DNA of 33,008 nucleotides, from positions 107,626 to 140,633 of the forward strand of contig DJAA01000003.1 of assembly GCA_002428085.1 (NCBI GenBank), given 5' to 3'. Below are positions 23,522-31,022 of this stretch, piece by piece. Origin of the DNA: Sulfurimonas sp. UBA6014. GTDB taxonomy: Bacteria; Campylobacterota; Campylobacteria; Campylobacterales; Sulfurimonadaceae. The position numbers and the translations under genes were made by a program. Numbering within the stretch: position 1 is the first letter of the stretch; each line of letters starts with the position of its first letter. Below the pieces are notes generated by a model. That model was not told where the DNA came from. It was given only the letters and a program-made list of their open reading frames with translations, and did no database searches.

Positions 23522-25210
23522 ATGACGTACCCTTATGAAAACTTAGAAAACTTTACACTTCCTAGCTTGCTTGAGAGATCTGTTGCATTGTATGGTGATG
23601 AAAATTCTTTTGGCAATGTTGGACAACGTCCTATGAAATACTCAGAGTTTAATGACAAAGTGCATGAAATGATTGATTTGCTCCAAAAAAATGGGATAAA
23701 AAAAGGGGATAAAGTCCTTCTTTTGAGTGAAAATATGCCAAACTGGAGTATTGCTTACTTTGCAGTGACTTATTTTGGGGGTGTTATCGTCCCCGTTCTT
23801 GTTGATTTTCACCCATCTGATGTTCACCATATCATACGACACTCTGAAGCTCATGCTGTTTTTGTTTCGCAAAAACACTTGCAAACTATAGAAGAGTGTG
23901 AAGAAAAGAGCATAAAGTGTATCGTGATTCTCGACACACTAGAGATGATAGAGAACTCAACGAGCCAAAGTTATATCTCAAGACTCACGCAAGGAATCGC
24001 TTCTTTAGAAAAAATCTCAGGTTCAAAAAAAACCCACACAAAGCCAAATGAGAACGACTTAGCCGCCATCATCTACACTTCAGGGACAACTGGACACTCA
24101 AAAGGGGTCATGCTCTCACACAAAAATCTTGTCACAAATGCACTCGCTTCACACTCAAAAGTGACCATAGATAAAAGTGATGTTTTTCTCTCTATCCTCC
24201 CCTTAGCCCACACACTCGAATGTACGGTAGGCATGCTCATCCCTGTTTTGCATGGCGCAAGTGTTTACTACATAGACAAAGCACCTACACCAAGTGTACT
24301 TTTAAAAGCCTTTGAAATTGTGCGACCTACTTTTATCTTAAGTGTTCCACTCATCATAGAAAAAATATACAAAAATAAAATCTTAGCCAAATTCAATAGC
24401 TCATTTATTGTAAAAAATCTTTATGAAATCGGATTTATTAGAAAAAAACTCAATATGGTTGCAGGAAAAAAGCTTCTTGAAACATTTGGAGGAAGACTCC
24501 GATTTTTTGGGATTGGCGGCGCTGCCTTGTCCCCATTTGTAGAGCAGTTTTTGATAGAGGCAAATTTTCCCTATATCATCGGATATGGACTCACTGAAAC
24601 TTCTCCCCTTGTAGCAGGTTCATCTCTTGGGCAAAAACCAAAACTTAAATCAACAGGAACACCCTTTGTGGGAGTGGAAGTACAAATCAAAAACAAAGAT
24701 GTCAATACGGGTGAAGGGGAGATTATCGTTCGGGGTCCAAACGTCATGCTTGGATACTATAAAGATGAGGAAAAAACCAAAGAAGTCATGGATGGAGAGT
24801 GGTTTTTAACAGGTGATTTGGGCTACTTGGATGCAGATGGGTTTTTATTTATCAGTGGAAGAAGTAAAAATGTCATTATCGGCTCGAGTGGAAAAAACAT
24901 TTATCCCGAACAAATAGAATCCATCATTAACCAAAATGAAAACGTTTTAGACTCTTTAGTTATGGAACAAAACGAGAAACTTATCGCAAGAGTTCATCTT
25001 GACTATGAGTTTTTAGACAAAAAATTTAACGCGCATCAAAGCCCCGATGCAAAGGTAAAAGAAGAGATTAAAAATCTCCTCAAAGAGATGCAAGAAGAGG
25101 TCAACTCACAACTTGCATCGTATGCAAAAATCTCAAATTTTGTGGAGCAAATAGAACCTTTTGTAAAAACTCCGACAAAAAAAATCAAGAGATATTTGTA
25201 CACGTCATGA
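23522..25210 (+). CDS. Long-chain acyl-CoA synthetase-like AMP-forming ligase
   Basis: 562 residues. All adenylation motifs are canonical: IIYTSGTTGHSKGVMLSHKN (phosphate loop), GYGLTETSP (adenine), LTGDLGYLDADGFLFISGRSKNVI (hinge region), GKNIYPEQIE, and TPTKKIKRYL at the C-terminus with the late catalytic Lys. The size and the two-part C-terminal domain fit FadD/long-chain fatty-acid CoA ligases, which activate fatty acids at the inner membrane with ATP and CoA. It stands alone: an upstream palindromic repeat and a downstream hairpin repeat flank it, and the next gene is convergent. Substrate chain length is not known. Confidence 0.88.
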   Translation: MTYPYENLENFTLPSLLERSVALYGDENSFGNVGQRPMKYSEFNDKVHEMIDLLQKNGIKKGDKVLLLSENMPNWSIAYFAVTYFGGVIVPVLVDFHPSDVHHIIRHSEAHAVFVSQKHLQTIEECEEKSIKCIVILDTLEMIENSTSQSYISRLTQGIASLEKISGSKKTHTKPNENDLAAIIYTSGTTGHSKGVMLSHKNLVTNALASHSKVTIDKSDVFLSILPLAHTLECTVGMLIPVLHGASVYYIDKAPTPSVLLKAFEIVRPTFILSVPLIIEKIYKNKILAKFNSSFIVKNLYEIGFIRKKLNMVAGKKLLETFGGRLRFFGIGGAALSPFVEQFLIEANFPYIIGYGLTETSPLVAGSSLGQKPKLKSTGTPFVGVEVQIKNKDVNTGEGEIIVRGPNVMLGYYKDEEKTKEVMDGEWFLTGDLGYLDADGFLFISGRSKNVIIGSSGKNIYPEQIESIINQNENVLDSLVMEQNEKLIARVHLDYEFLDKKFNAHQSPDAKVKEEIKNLLKEMQEEVNSQLASYAKISNFVEQIEPFVKTPTKKIKRYLYTS

Positions 25211-25250
25211 CCACTCAAACGGACGTGTTCGTTTGAGTGCGTAACATCAA
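25211..25250. repeat. Hairpin dispersed repeat, family 2, copy 2
   Basis: Stem ACTCAAACG (25213-25221) / CGTTTGAGT (25230-25238) with tail GCGTAACATCAA. Reverse-complemented, it matches 20660-20700 almost base for base, with one compensatory pair change in the stem. It exactly fills the space between the convergent acyl-CoA synthetase and DsrE-like genes and may act as their shared transcript end. Confidence 0.8.
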
Positions 25251-25691
25251 CTAAAACGATATATTTTGATACCCTTCATCAAGCAATCTTCCCGCTACAA
25301 CTGGAGGCTGAGCCACTGTCACGCCTTCAAGTAAAACTGAAGCATCTTTTGAAGCATTTGGCAAGTAGAGTGGACAAACTTCAACTGTCGCTCCTAAATC
25401 GATTAGCATGATTAGATTTTGCTGAGGAGTTGGTGCTTGACCATTTGGTCTCTTAACAGGAGTTGAAGCCATGTTTTTATCTGCCAAATCTCCCGCTGCT
25501 CCACATAAAACTATGTTTACTTCTTTCTCGTGCTTTTGGATAGTCATAAGAGATAAAACCATAGCCATCGCTTGAGTCTGCGGGTTTGCAGAGTTTATCA
25601 AAACATTGAGACCTTTTGCTTGGTCTGCACTTGCAATACTTGGAATAACAAGTAATGCACCTAACGCTATTTTTGAAATGAATTTTTTCAT
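25251..25691 (-). CDS. Periplasmic DsrE/DsrF-like protein
   Basis: 146 residues with a signal peptide (MKKFISKIALGALLVIPSIASA, cleavage near residue 22). The mature part has the DsrE-like order: KGLNVLINSANPQTQAMAMVLSL, EVNIVLCGAAGDLADK, then an Ile/Leu-rich helix and a late ATVEVCPLYLPN with a second Cys, as in small sulfur-relay proteins. DsrE-fold proteins often carry persulfide on a conserved Cys. A secreted version could take part in periplasmic sulfur chemistry, which would fit a sulfur-metabolising organism, but this is inference. The ATG at 25691 is chosen because AAAGGA precedes it and the signal peptide begins there. It stands alone, convergent with the acyl-CoA synthetase gene. Confidence 0.78.
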   Translation of the reverse strand: MKKFISKIALGALLVIPSIASADQAKGLNVLINSANPQTQAMAMVLSLMTIQKHEKEVNIVLCGAAGDLADKNMASTPVKRPNGQAPTPQQNLIMLIDLGATVEVCPLYLPNASKDASVLLEGVTVAQPPVVAGRLLDEGYQNISF

Positions 25692-25890
25692 AGGAATCCT
25701 TTGCGATTTTAATTTTCTACTATTATGATAGTATCTGTAAATTGTAAATATTCTACGCAAGACGATAAACTATATGAAAATTTTAAGACTTAAGAAAATT
25801 TAGAGCTAAAAAGGGGACTTTTTGTAGGGATATTAAAACACGTTTTCCTGCAATAAAATATATTTATTTAAATTTTAGCAGAAATTATAC

Positions 25891-25924
25891 ATTTGCACAT
25901 GCCAAAAGTTTGGCATGTACAAAT
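25891..25924. terminator. Long hairpin after ppaC built from paired TTTGGCATGT words
   Basis: ATTTGCACATGCCAAA (25891-25906) and TTTGGCATGTACAAAT (25909-25924) pair at 15 of 16 positions around a 2-base loop, 10 bases after the pyrophosphatase stop. The stem is strong, but only a weak T-rich stretch follows on the reverse strand. The arms are two head-to-head copies of the 9-mer TTGGCATGT that is frequent in the window. Confidence 0.6.
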
Positions 25925-25934
25925 AAAAAGTGAT

Positions 25935-26855
25935 TTATTTAAATTGCGGTTGTAAGAAAGGGATGACTTGTTTTTTGCGGCTGAGTACGTCTGGGAGCCA
26001 AGCTTGTGAATTTTCTAGTTTTGTTCCAAATGCGGCTTCTACTTTGGTTGCGTCATCGCTTACAACTAAAAGCTGAGAGCCCTCTTTTAAGATGTCTGTT
26101 AAAAGAACTATGACGGTGTGAAGTTTGTCTTCTTCTTTCATTTTTCTCATATCTTCAAAAAGTTCTTCTTTTCGACTCTCTAAAACAGAAATATCTACCA
26201 TCTCAAGTTGATTGATGCCAACTTTTGCACCGTTCATCTCAAACATTTTATAGTCACGCGTATTTAAGTTGCGAGCACTCGCACCGTTTACGGCAGATTT
26301 TGCAATGAACATCTCCATAGCAAGCGCTTTATAATCTTCAACACCGCAAATGGCCGCCAACTCCTTGACTGCTTTTGTGTCAACTTTTGTACATGTGGGT
26401 GATTTAAAAATAACAGTATCGCTTAAAATCGCGAGCATCATCATCCCTGCGATATCTTTTGGAATCTCTACTTTGTGAAAATCGTACATCTCTTTAACGA
26501 TTGTGTTTGAGCACCCAATAGGGCGAATCCAGCACTCAAGCGGAGTATCTGTCGTCAAATCACCAAGTTTATGATGATCGACTATGCCAAGAATCGTCGC
26601 ATCCATGATGTCTTTTGGAGCCTGTGCTTTGTCTGAAAAATCTATGATGTAAACTTTTTCGCCTGCAACAGATGTCTTAAGCTCTGGAAGTTTGCCTCCA
26701 AATTTGTTGAGTATAAATTCTGTTTCAGCAGAAATCTCACCCTGACGTGTTGGTATACAATCTTCGCCAAGTTGATTTTTAAGATAAGAAAGAGAGATAG
26801 CACCGACAATTGAGTCGCTGTCAGGACTTGTATGTCCAAAAATATATGTTGCCAT
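25935..26855 (-). CDS. ppaC: Manganese-dependent inorganic pyrophosphatase (family II)
   Basis: 306 residues, usual length for family II enzymes of the DHH superfamily. Metal ligands are plain: H8, D12 and D14 in GHTSPDSDS, D72 in YIIDFSDKAQ, and the DHH triad D93-H94-H95 in VDHHKLGD. The C-terminal DHHA2 domain ends with the substrate motif SRKKQVIPFL. It hydrolyses pyrophosphate made by biosynthetic reactions in the cytosol; no CBS regulatory domains are inserted. AAAGG precedes the ATG, and a TATAAT box lies at 26881-26886 on the same strand. A strong hairpin follows the stop. Confidence 0.95.
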   Translation of the reverse strand: MATYIFGHTSPDSDSIVGAISLSYLKNQLGEDCIPTRQGEISAETEFILNKFGGKLPELKTSVAGEKVYIIDFSDKAQAPKDIMDATILGIVDHHKLGDLTTDTPLECWIRPIGCSNTIVKEMYDFHKVEIPKDIAGMMMLAILSDTVIFKSPTCTKVDTKAVKELAAICGVEDYKALAMEMFIAKSAVNGASARNLNTRDYKMFEMNGAKVGINQLEMVDISVLESRKEELFEDMRKMKEEDKLHTVIVLLTDILKEGSQLLVVSDDATKVEAAFGTKLENSQAWLPDVLSRKKQVIPFLQPQFK

Positions 26856-26880
26856 AAGTAAAGCCTTTTATTTTTTTGTA

Positions 26881-26886
26881 ATTATA
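26881..26886 (-). promoter_or_regulatory. -10 box for ppaC
   Basis: Reverse-strand TATAAT 25 bases before the ppaC ATG, in the 58-bp spacer after the small upstream gene. No convincing -35 box is visible. Confidence 0.45.
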
Positions 26887-26913
26887 CTAAAATTGTTTTT
26901 GAAACACCAAAAA

Positions 26914-27210
26914 TCAGTCTGCCATTCTAAAAATCATTTGCCCTGCCAATTCCATATACAAGCTTTTTTTCAATTCATTGATATGGTCTTGGTTTGAAAA
27001 AGCATATCTTTTTATGATGGTATCAAGCTCCTCATAATCATGCGTCTCAGAGAGCATAGACTCCATAACAGCTATTCTTTCTATAATCTTATCAAATTCA
27101 TGTTCTTGCAAGTCTTGGCTTATTTGTCTGAAAATATCCCAATATTTTGAAACAGGAGTTCCTCCAAAAATATCACTTTCATCTTCAAGTAGCGCGTCAT
27201 ATTTACCCAT
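26914..27210 (-). CDS. Small hypothetical protein
   Basis: 98 residues, acidic, helix-rich (SKYWDIFRQISQDLQEHEFDK, then IIERIAVMESMLSETHDYEE), with no Cys, signal peptide or membrane segment. AAGGA lies upstream of the ATG. It lies 31 bp downstream of the amine oxidase-nitroreductase gene on the same strand, and may be the last gene of that transcript. No family recognised. Confidence 0.55.
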   Translation of the reverse strand: MGKYDALLEDESDIFGGTPVSKYWDIFRQISQDLQEHEFDKIIERIAVMESMLSETHDYEELDTIIKRYAFSNQDHINELKKSLYMELAGQMIFRMAD

Positions 27211-27241
27211 AATAATCCTTTTTTAAAAATTTTATCTAAAT

Positions 27242-28882
27242 TTACTTCACAAACTCTACAACTTCATCATAGTCCAAACGTAACTGAGTCGGTTGCTCCT
27301 GAATTCTATACCCAAAAGGTAAAACCATGGAGAGCTGATACTTTGTCACATCAAGAGCAAGTATCTCTTCCACAGCGGCTTTATCAAACCCCTCAATCGG
27401 GCAAGAGTCTATCTCTAAAACGGCAGCAGCACTCATCATGTTTGCCGCAGCGATATAACTCTGCTTGGATGTCCAAGCGTATATATTTTCATCTGAGCTT
27501 AAAGTCTCTTTGAGATGCTCAGCGTATAGATTCAAATAAAAATCGAGTTTTTCTTGAGGCATATCACGTCTTTGAAATCTTTTTTTAGGCAAGCCTGATT
27601 CTACTTTTACAGAGTCAATACCAGCTAAAATAACAACTAAATGAGAACAAGAGGTGACTTGCACCTGATTCCAACATGCAGGTCTAAGTTTTGCTTTTAA
27701 TGCCTCGTTTGTTATAACCAAAAACTTCCAAGCCTCCATGCCAAACGATGAGGGAGATTTTCGCCCTGCTTCTAAAATAAACTTCAACTCATCATCAGAG
27801 ATTTTTCGACTCTCATCAAAAACTTTACACGCATGTCTAAATTCCATTGCTTCTTCAAATGTTTTCATTTTTTTCCTTGTATTATTGATGTTACGCACTA
27901 TATTTTCAGCCGAGTGTAAGGCACCTTCTAAATAACCGCCCTCTATAAACGAGCATTCCGTTGAACTAAAAAACATTTTTGAGTTAAAATGTTTAACATC
28001 CAGACCATATGACGGATGAACGCTGAGGGGTTTTGCATCATCTGCCGTTGCAGTAAACTTCTCTTTTTTCCAATCAACAAAATAGACATTTAAAATATCT
28101 TCAGTTTCTATACCAAAAATTCTTATCATCTGCTTTTTTACATCTTCTTCAAAATACTCAAACAGAGTGTGAGAACCTACAAATCCAAATAGAGCAGCTT
28201 TGCCTTCTATGCACGCATCATGAACCTCAACTAAAGGTCCAGTATTTGAAAATACAAAGCCACTTAAGCCCTTAGCACGCCAAAAAGCACTCTTAAATTC
28301 TACCACACACTTAGCACTATTTCCCATCCAAGTTTGCATTTTTTGCATTTTATTTTGGACATCATCGCTAAGCGATGGATGGTATACCATATTTTTACAA
28401 GCCAAGCGAGGAGGAAGCGTTGCTATGACAAAATCTGCTTCATAGATATTTTCATGCGTTTTTACTTGTAGCAAAACATCTTCTCTAAGCTCTACAACTT
28501 GCGCATCTAAAACAATCTGAGCCTCTGACAAAGAAGCATATAACTTTTCAATAAGCCTGACCATACCACCCTCAATCCTTGCTGATGGAGTGCTAGGTGG
28601 TGGATTGAAAAGTTCTACTTTATCTCTTCTCTCATACATAGCAAGCCCTTCATTAAACTGAGGCAAAAGTTGTAATTTAAGCTCATGGATCAGTGTAAGG
28701 ATTTTCTTTTGATGCGGCCACACCCAAGAAGGACCCATATCATGTCCACCTAGACTATATATTCGCCCGCCTATTCTACTGCGAGCTTCTAAGATGAGAA
28801 CATCGTACTGCTTTTGCAAGAGAGTTGCTAAATACAACCCGCTTAAGCCCGCTCCGATGATGATAATTTTCTTTTTTTTCAT
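27242..28882 (-). CDS. Flavin amine oxidase-nitroreductase fusion
   Basis: 546 residues in one open frame. Residues 1-338 are a complete short flavin monoamine oxidase/protoporphyrinogen oxidase-like protein: the FAD dinucleotide fold IIIIGAGLSGLYLATLLQ with the acidic strand end in LILEARSRIGGRI, a substrate region, and the C-terminal FAD segment SFIEGGYLEGALHSAENIV. Residues 339-546 form a complete NfsB-type NAD(P)H nitroreductase (MKTFEEAMEFRHACKVFDES, SPSSFGMEAWKFLVI, then VLPFGYR). The second part has its own AAGGA and ATG at 27868, so it may also be translated separately. The linker is only about a dozen residues, and its DNA is a fragment of a dispersed repeat. The simplest reading is two adjacent genes joined by loss of the first stop codon. 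Confidence 0.82.
   Translation of the reverse strand: MKKKKIIIIGAGLSGLYLATLLQKQYDVLILEARSRIGGRIYSLGGHDMGPSWVWPHQKKILTLIHELKLQLLPQFNEGLAMYERRDKVELFNPPPSTPSARIEGGMVRLIEKLYASLSEAQIVLDAQVVELREDVLLQVKTHENIYEADFVIATLPPRLACKNMVYHPSLSDDVQNKMQKMQTWMGNSAKCVVEFKSAFWRAKGLSGFVFSNTGPLVEVHDACIEGKAALFGFVGSHTLFEYFEEDVKKQMIRIFGIETEDILNVYFVDWKKEKFTATADDAKPLSVHPSYGLDVKHFNSKMFFSSTECSFIEGGYLEGALHSAENIVRNINNTRKKMKTFEEAMEFRHACKVFDESRKISDDELKFILEAGRKSPSSFGMEAWKFLVITNEALKAKLRPACWNQVQVTSCSHLVVILAGIDSVKVESGLPKKRFQRRDMPQEKLDFYLNLYAEHLKETLSSDENIYAWTSKQSYIAAANMMSAAAVLEIDSCPIEGFDKAAVEEILALDVTKYQLSMVLPFGYRIQEQPTQLRLDYDEVVEFVK
27866..27900 (-). other. Gene-fusion junction: internal ribosome site, ATG and repeat fragment
   Basis: On the reverse strand the stretch holds GTGCGTAACATCAA (27898-27885), identical to the tail of the family 2 hairpin repeat (25237-25250). 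AAGGA (27878-27874) follows, then five A and the ATG at 27868 where nitroreductase homology starts. A normal gene start is thus preserved inside the fused frame. Confidence 0.65.
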
Positions 28883-28890
28883 GAAGAATT

Positions 28891-29949
28891 CTAGCTTTTT
28901 AGGAGAGGAAGTTTACTCAGTAATGTTTCACAATATTCCCACTGCTCAAGCGTATTTTTCCACTCCAGGGGAATAGCATTAACGCCCTTATATGCGCCAA
29001 GAACCATTCCTATGGCGATAGAGCGAGAAGCGTTATCGCCACCGACCATTGCATTGGCCTGGAGTGCACATTTGAGTCCATCTTCTTTGTCTGCATATTT
29101 GAGGATAAAATAAACAGCACCTGGAAGTGTCCCCTCAGTTGGACTTGCTTTTCCTACTTTTATAGGCTCACTGCGACCAACATCCCAAAGTCTTGCCATG
29201 CTTGTCAGCGCCAAATCATCACTAAATTTTTCTTTATGCAACTCGCTGTTTTCGTTTGTTTCTTCTTGAAATTTTGCAATTGCCTGCGCCACTTTTGCCT
29301 CTATAAACCCGCCCATTTGCACCGCTACATCTTCGATGGCACTGCTTGGAGTTGCGCCATTGATGACTCTATGCGTGACACGGGCAAAAAATTCTCCGCC
29401 ACCTAAAGCTTCAGTGCTTTTATGGGTAAACATAGCTTTTCTAGCCACGTCTGCAAGCTCTTCTTCGGTGTCATAATATGCATGAGCCGCCACATGACGA
29501 ATCGCCATAGCGTTTGACATGCCGCCTAAACGCTCGACGCTCACCCCTTGTCTTACTTGTGTATACGTCTCTTTGGTCATCGTACAAATCCAAGAACCCC
29601 AGCCGTTTTCTAAGCGGTTCATCCAATGAGGAATCAGATTTGCCACACTAAAGGGTCTTACCTCGTCACTCACTTTTGCCAAATATTCCAAAACTAAAAT
29701 ATTATAATCGCCATAATCAGTCGTTCCACCCGCTTTTTTCCCAGGATGATAGTTTCTCTCACCCCACCCTATCCCATGCGTCTGACCGCCCATCATCTCT
29801 CCAGGTGACATAAACTTTTCTATAGGTTTTTCACCGTATGCCTTATAAATTTTTTGTGCATCATACTCATAGTGAGAACCCAAACAAAGTGCATCACCGA
29901 CGAGTGAAGCAAAAAAAGCACCTTTTATTTTCTCTTGTTTTGTGTTCAT
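28891..29949 (-). CDS. ADP-ribosylglycohydrolase-family protein (J1-crystallin-like)
   Basis: 352 residues, all-alpha ADP-ribosyl-glycohydrolase (ARH/DraG) fold. KIKGAFFASLVGDALCLGSHYEY at the N-terminus is the family start. The usual metal motif TDDT appears as GGTTDYGDYNI. The C-terminal GGDTDT motif is replaced by MVGGDNASRSIAIGMVLGAY. The GGDNASR form is what I remember from J1-crystallin-like members, in which the di-Mg site may be changed. It may remove ADP-ribose from proteins or small molecules, or do something else. It lies 8 bases upstream of the amine oxidase-nitroreductase gene, so the two are likely in one operon. Confidence 0.82.
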   Translation of the reverse strand: MNTKQEKIKGAFFASLVGDALCLGSHYEYDAQKIYKAYGEKPIEKFMSPGEMMGGQTHGIGWGERNYHPGKKAGGTTDYGDYNILVLEYLAKVSDEVRPFSVANLIPHWMNRLENGWGSWICTMTKETYTQVRQGVSVERLGGMSNAMAIRHVAAHAYYDTEEELADVARKAMFTHKSTEALGGGEFFARVTHRVINGATPSSAIEDVAVQMGGFIEAKVAQAIAKFQEETNENSELHKEKFSDDLALTSMARLWDVGRSEPIKVGKASPTEGTLPGAVYFILKYADKEDGLKCALQANAMVGGDNASRSIAIGMVLGAYKGVNAIPLEWKNTLEQWEYCETLLSKLPLLKS

Positions 29950-30047
29950 AACATCTGCCTCAATTTTTTCTGAATTTTAACAAAGCAAAATTTATTTCCG
30001 CCATGGTTTAGAAGTTGTTTATTTAGTTTAGTGTTGTTTAAGAGAGT

Positions 30048-30106
30048 TTGCACACCACTTAATAAAAAAAGTATTATACTTGCGGACTTTATTTTAAATC
30101 ACGGAG
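30048..30106 (+). promoter_or_regulatory. Promoter and ribosome site for the AEC transporter
   Basis: TATACT (30075-30080) is a good -10 box; TTGCAC at 30048-30053 is a possible but rather distant -35 (21 bp). GGAG (30103-30106) lies 8 bases before the GTG at 30115. A transcript starting near 30087 excludes the in-frame GTG at 30031. Confidence 0.4.
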
Positions 30107-30114
30107 CTCACAGC

Positions 30115-31014
30115 GTGGAAAATTTTGCCTTAATCTTTGCAGCGATTTTTCTAGGCTACACCGCTAAAAGATTAAAACTTTTCCCCGAAGATACTCCTGC
30201 CATATTCAACAAATTTGTCATCTACATTTCACTTCCCGCCATGACCCTCTTAGAAGTACCAAAGTTGACATTTTCCCTAGATGTGCTCATCCCTGTCATG
30301 ATTGCGTGGATAACGATGTTTTTTAGTGCTCTCATCGTATTTTTTATCTCAAAAATTTTAAAATTTTCTAAAGAGATAACAGGTGCTTTGATGCTCGTAG
30401 CGGTTCTTGGCAATACTTCTTTTGTCGGTATTCCCCTTGTGAGTGCATTTTTGGGAGACGCTGCACTTCCCTACATTATCATGTATGACCAGTTAGGCGC
30501 TTTTATCGCGGTAGTGACGTATGGAACTTTTGTTGCATCGTACTATTCGAGTGCAGTAAAAGTAGATATCAAAACGGTTGCAAAAAGAGTCGTAACTTTT
30601 CCGCCTTTTATCACTCTACTGCTTGCTTTATGTTTTATGGGAACCACATTCAACCCTTTGCTTACAAGTGTTTTGTCCGCTTTTTCAAGTACCATTGTCC
30701 CTCTCGCACTTTTTGCAGTCGGGCTTCAGCTTAACTTCAAACTCCCTTCTCATGAGCTAAAACCTTTTAGTGCGGCACTCACCATCAAACTTATCATCTC
30801 TCCGTTTATAGCTTTCTTGGCATGTAGAATTTTTGGATGGGATACTTTAGCCGCCGCAGTCTCCATACTCGAATCTGGAATGGGTCCGATGATAGTAGCA
30901 GGTGCACTAGCAACGATGGCAGGTCTCTCACCAAGGCTCAGTTCTGCTATTGTAGGTTATGGGATTTTGATGTCATTTTTAACTTCAGCGGTACTTTTTC
31001 AGCTTATACGCTAA
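30115..31014 (+). CDS. AEC-family (auxin efflux carrier-like) transporter
   Basis: 299 residues with about ten membrane segments in two five-helix halves: ENFALIFAAIFLGYTAKRL, FNKFVIYISLPAMTLLEV, VLGNTSFVGIPLVSAFLG, then LALFAVGLQL and the C-terminal GPMIVAGALATMAGLSP. This is the fold of AEC transporters (MdcF, MleP), secondary carriers for organic anions such as malonate or malate. The substrate is unknown here. The start is GTG 30115, supported by GGAG 8 bases upstream. It converges with the GGDEF-EAL gene, the two stops being 8 bases apart. Confidence 0.85.
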   Translation: MENFALIFAAIFLGYTAKRLKLFPEDTPAIFNKFVIYISLPAMTLLEVPKLTFSLDVLIPVMIAWITMFFSALIVFFISKILKFSKEITGALMLVAVLGNTSFVGIPLVSAFLGDAALPYIIMYDQLGAFIAVVTYGTFVASYYSSAVKVDIKTVAKRVVTFPPFITLLLALCFMGTTFNPLLTSVLSAFSSTIVPLALFAVGLQLNFKLPSHELKPFSAALTIKLIISPFIAFLACRIFGWDTLAAAVSILESGMGPMIVAGALATMAGLSPRLSSAIVGYGILMSFLTSAVLFQLIR

Positions 31015-31022
31015 AGCGATTT

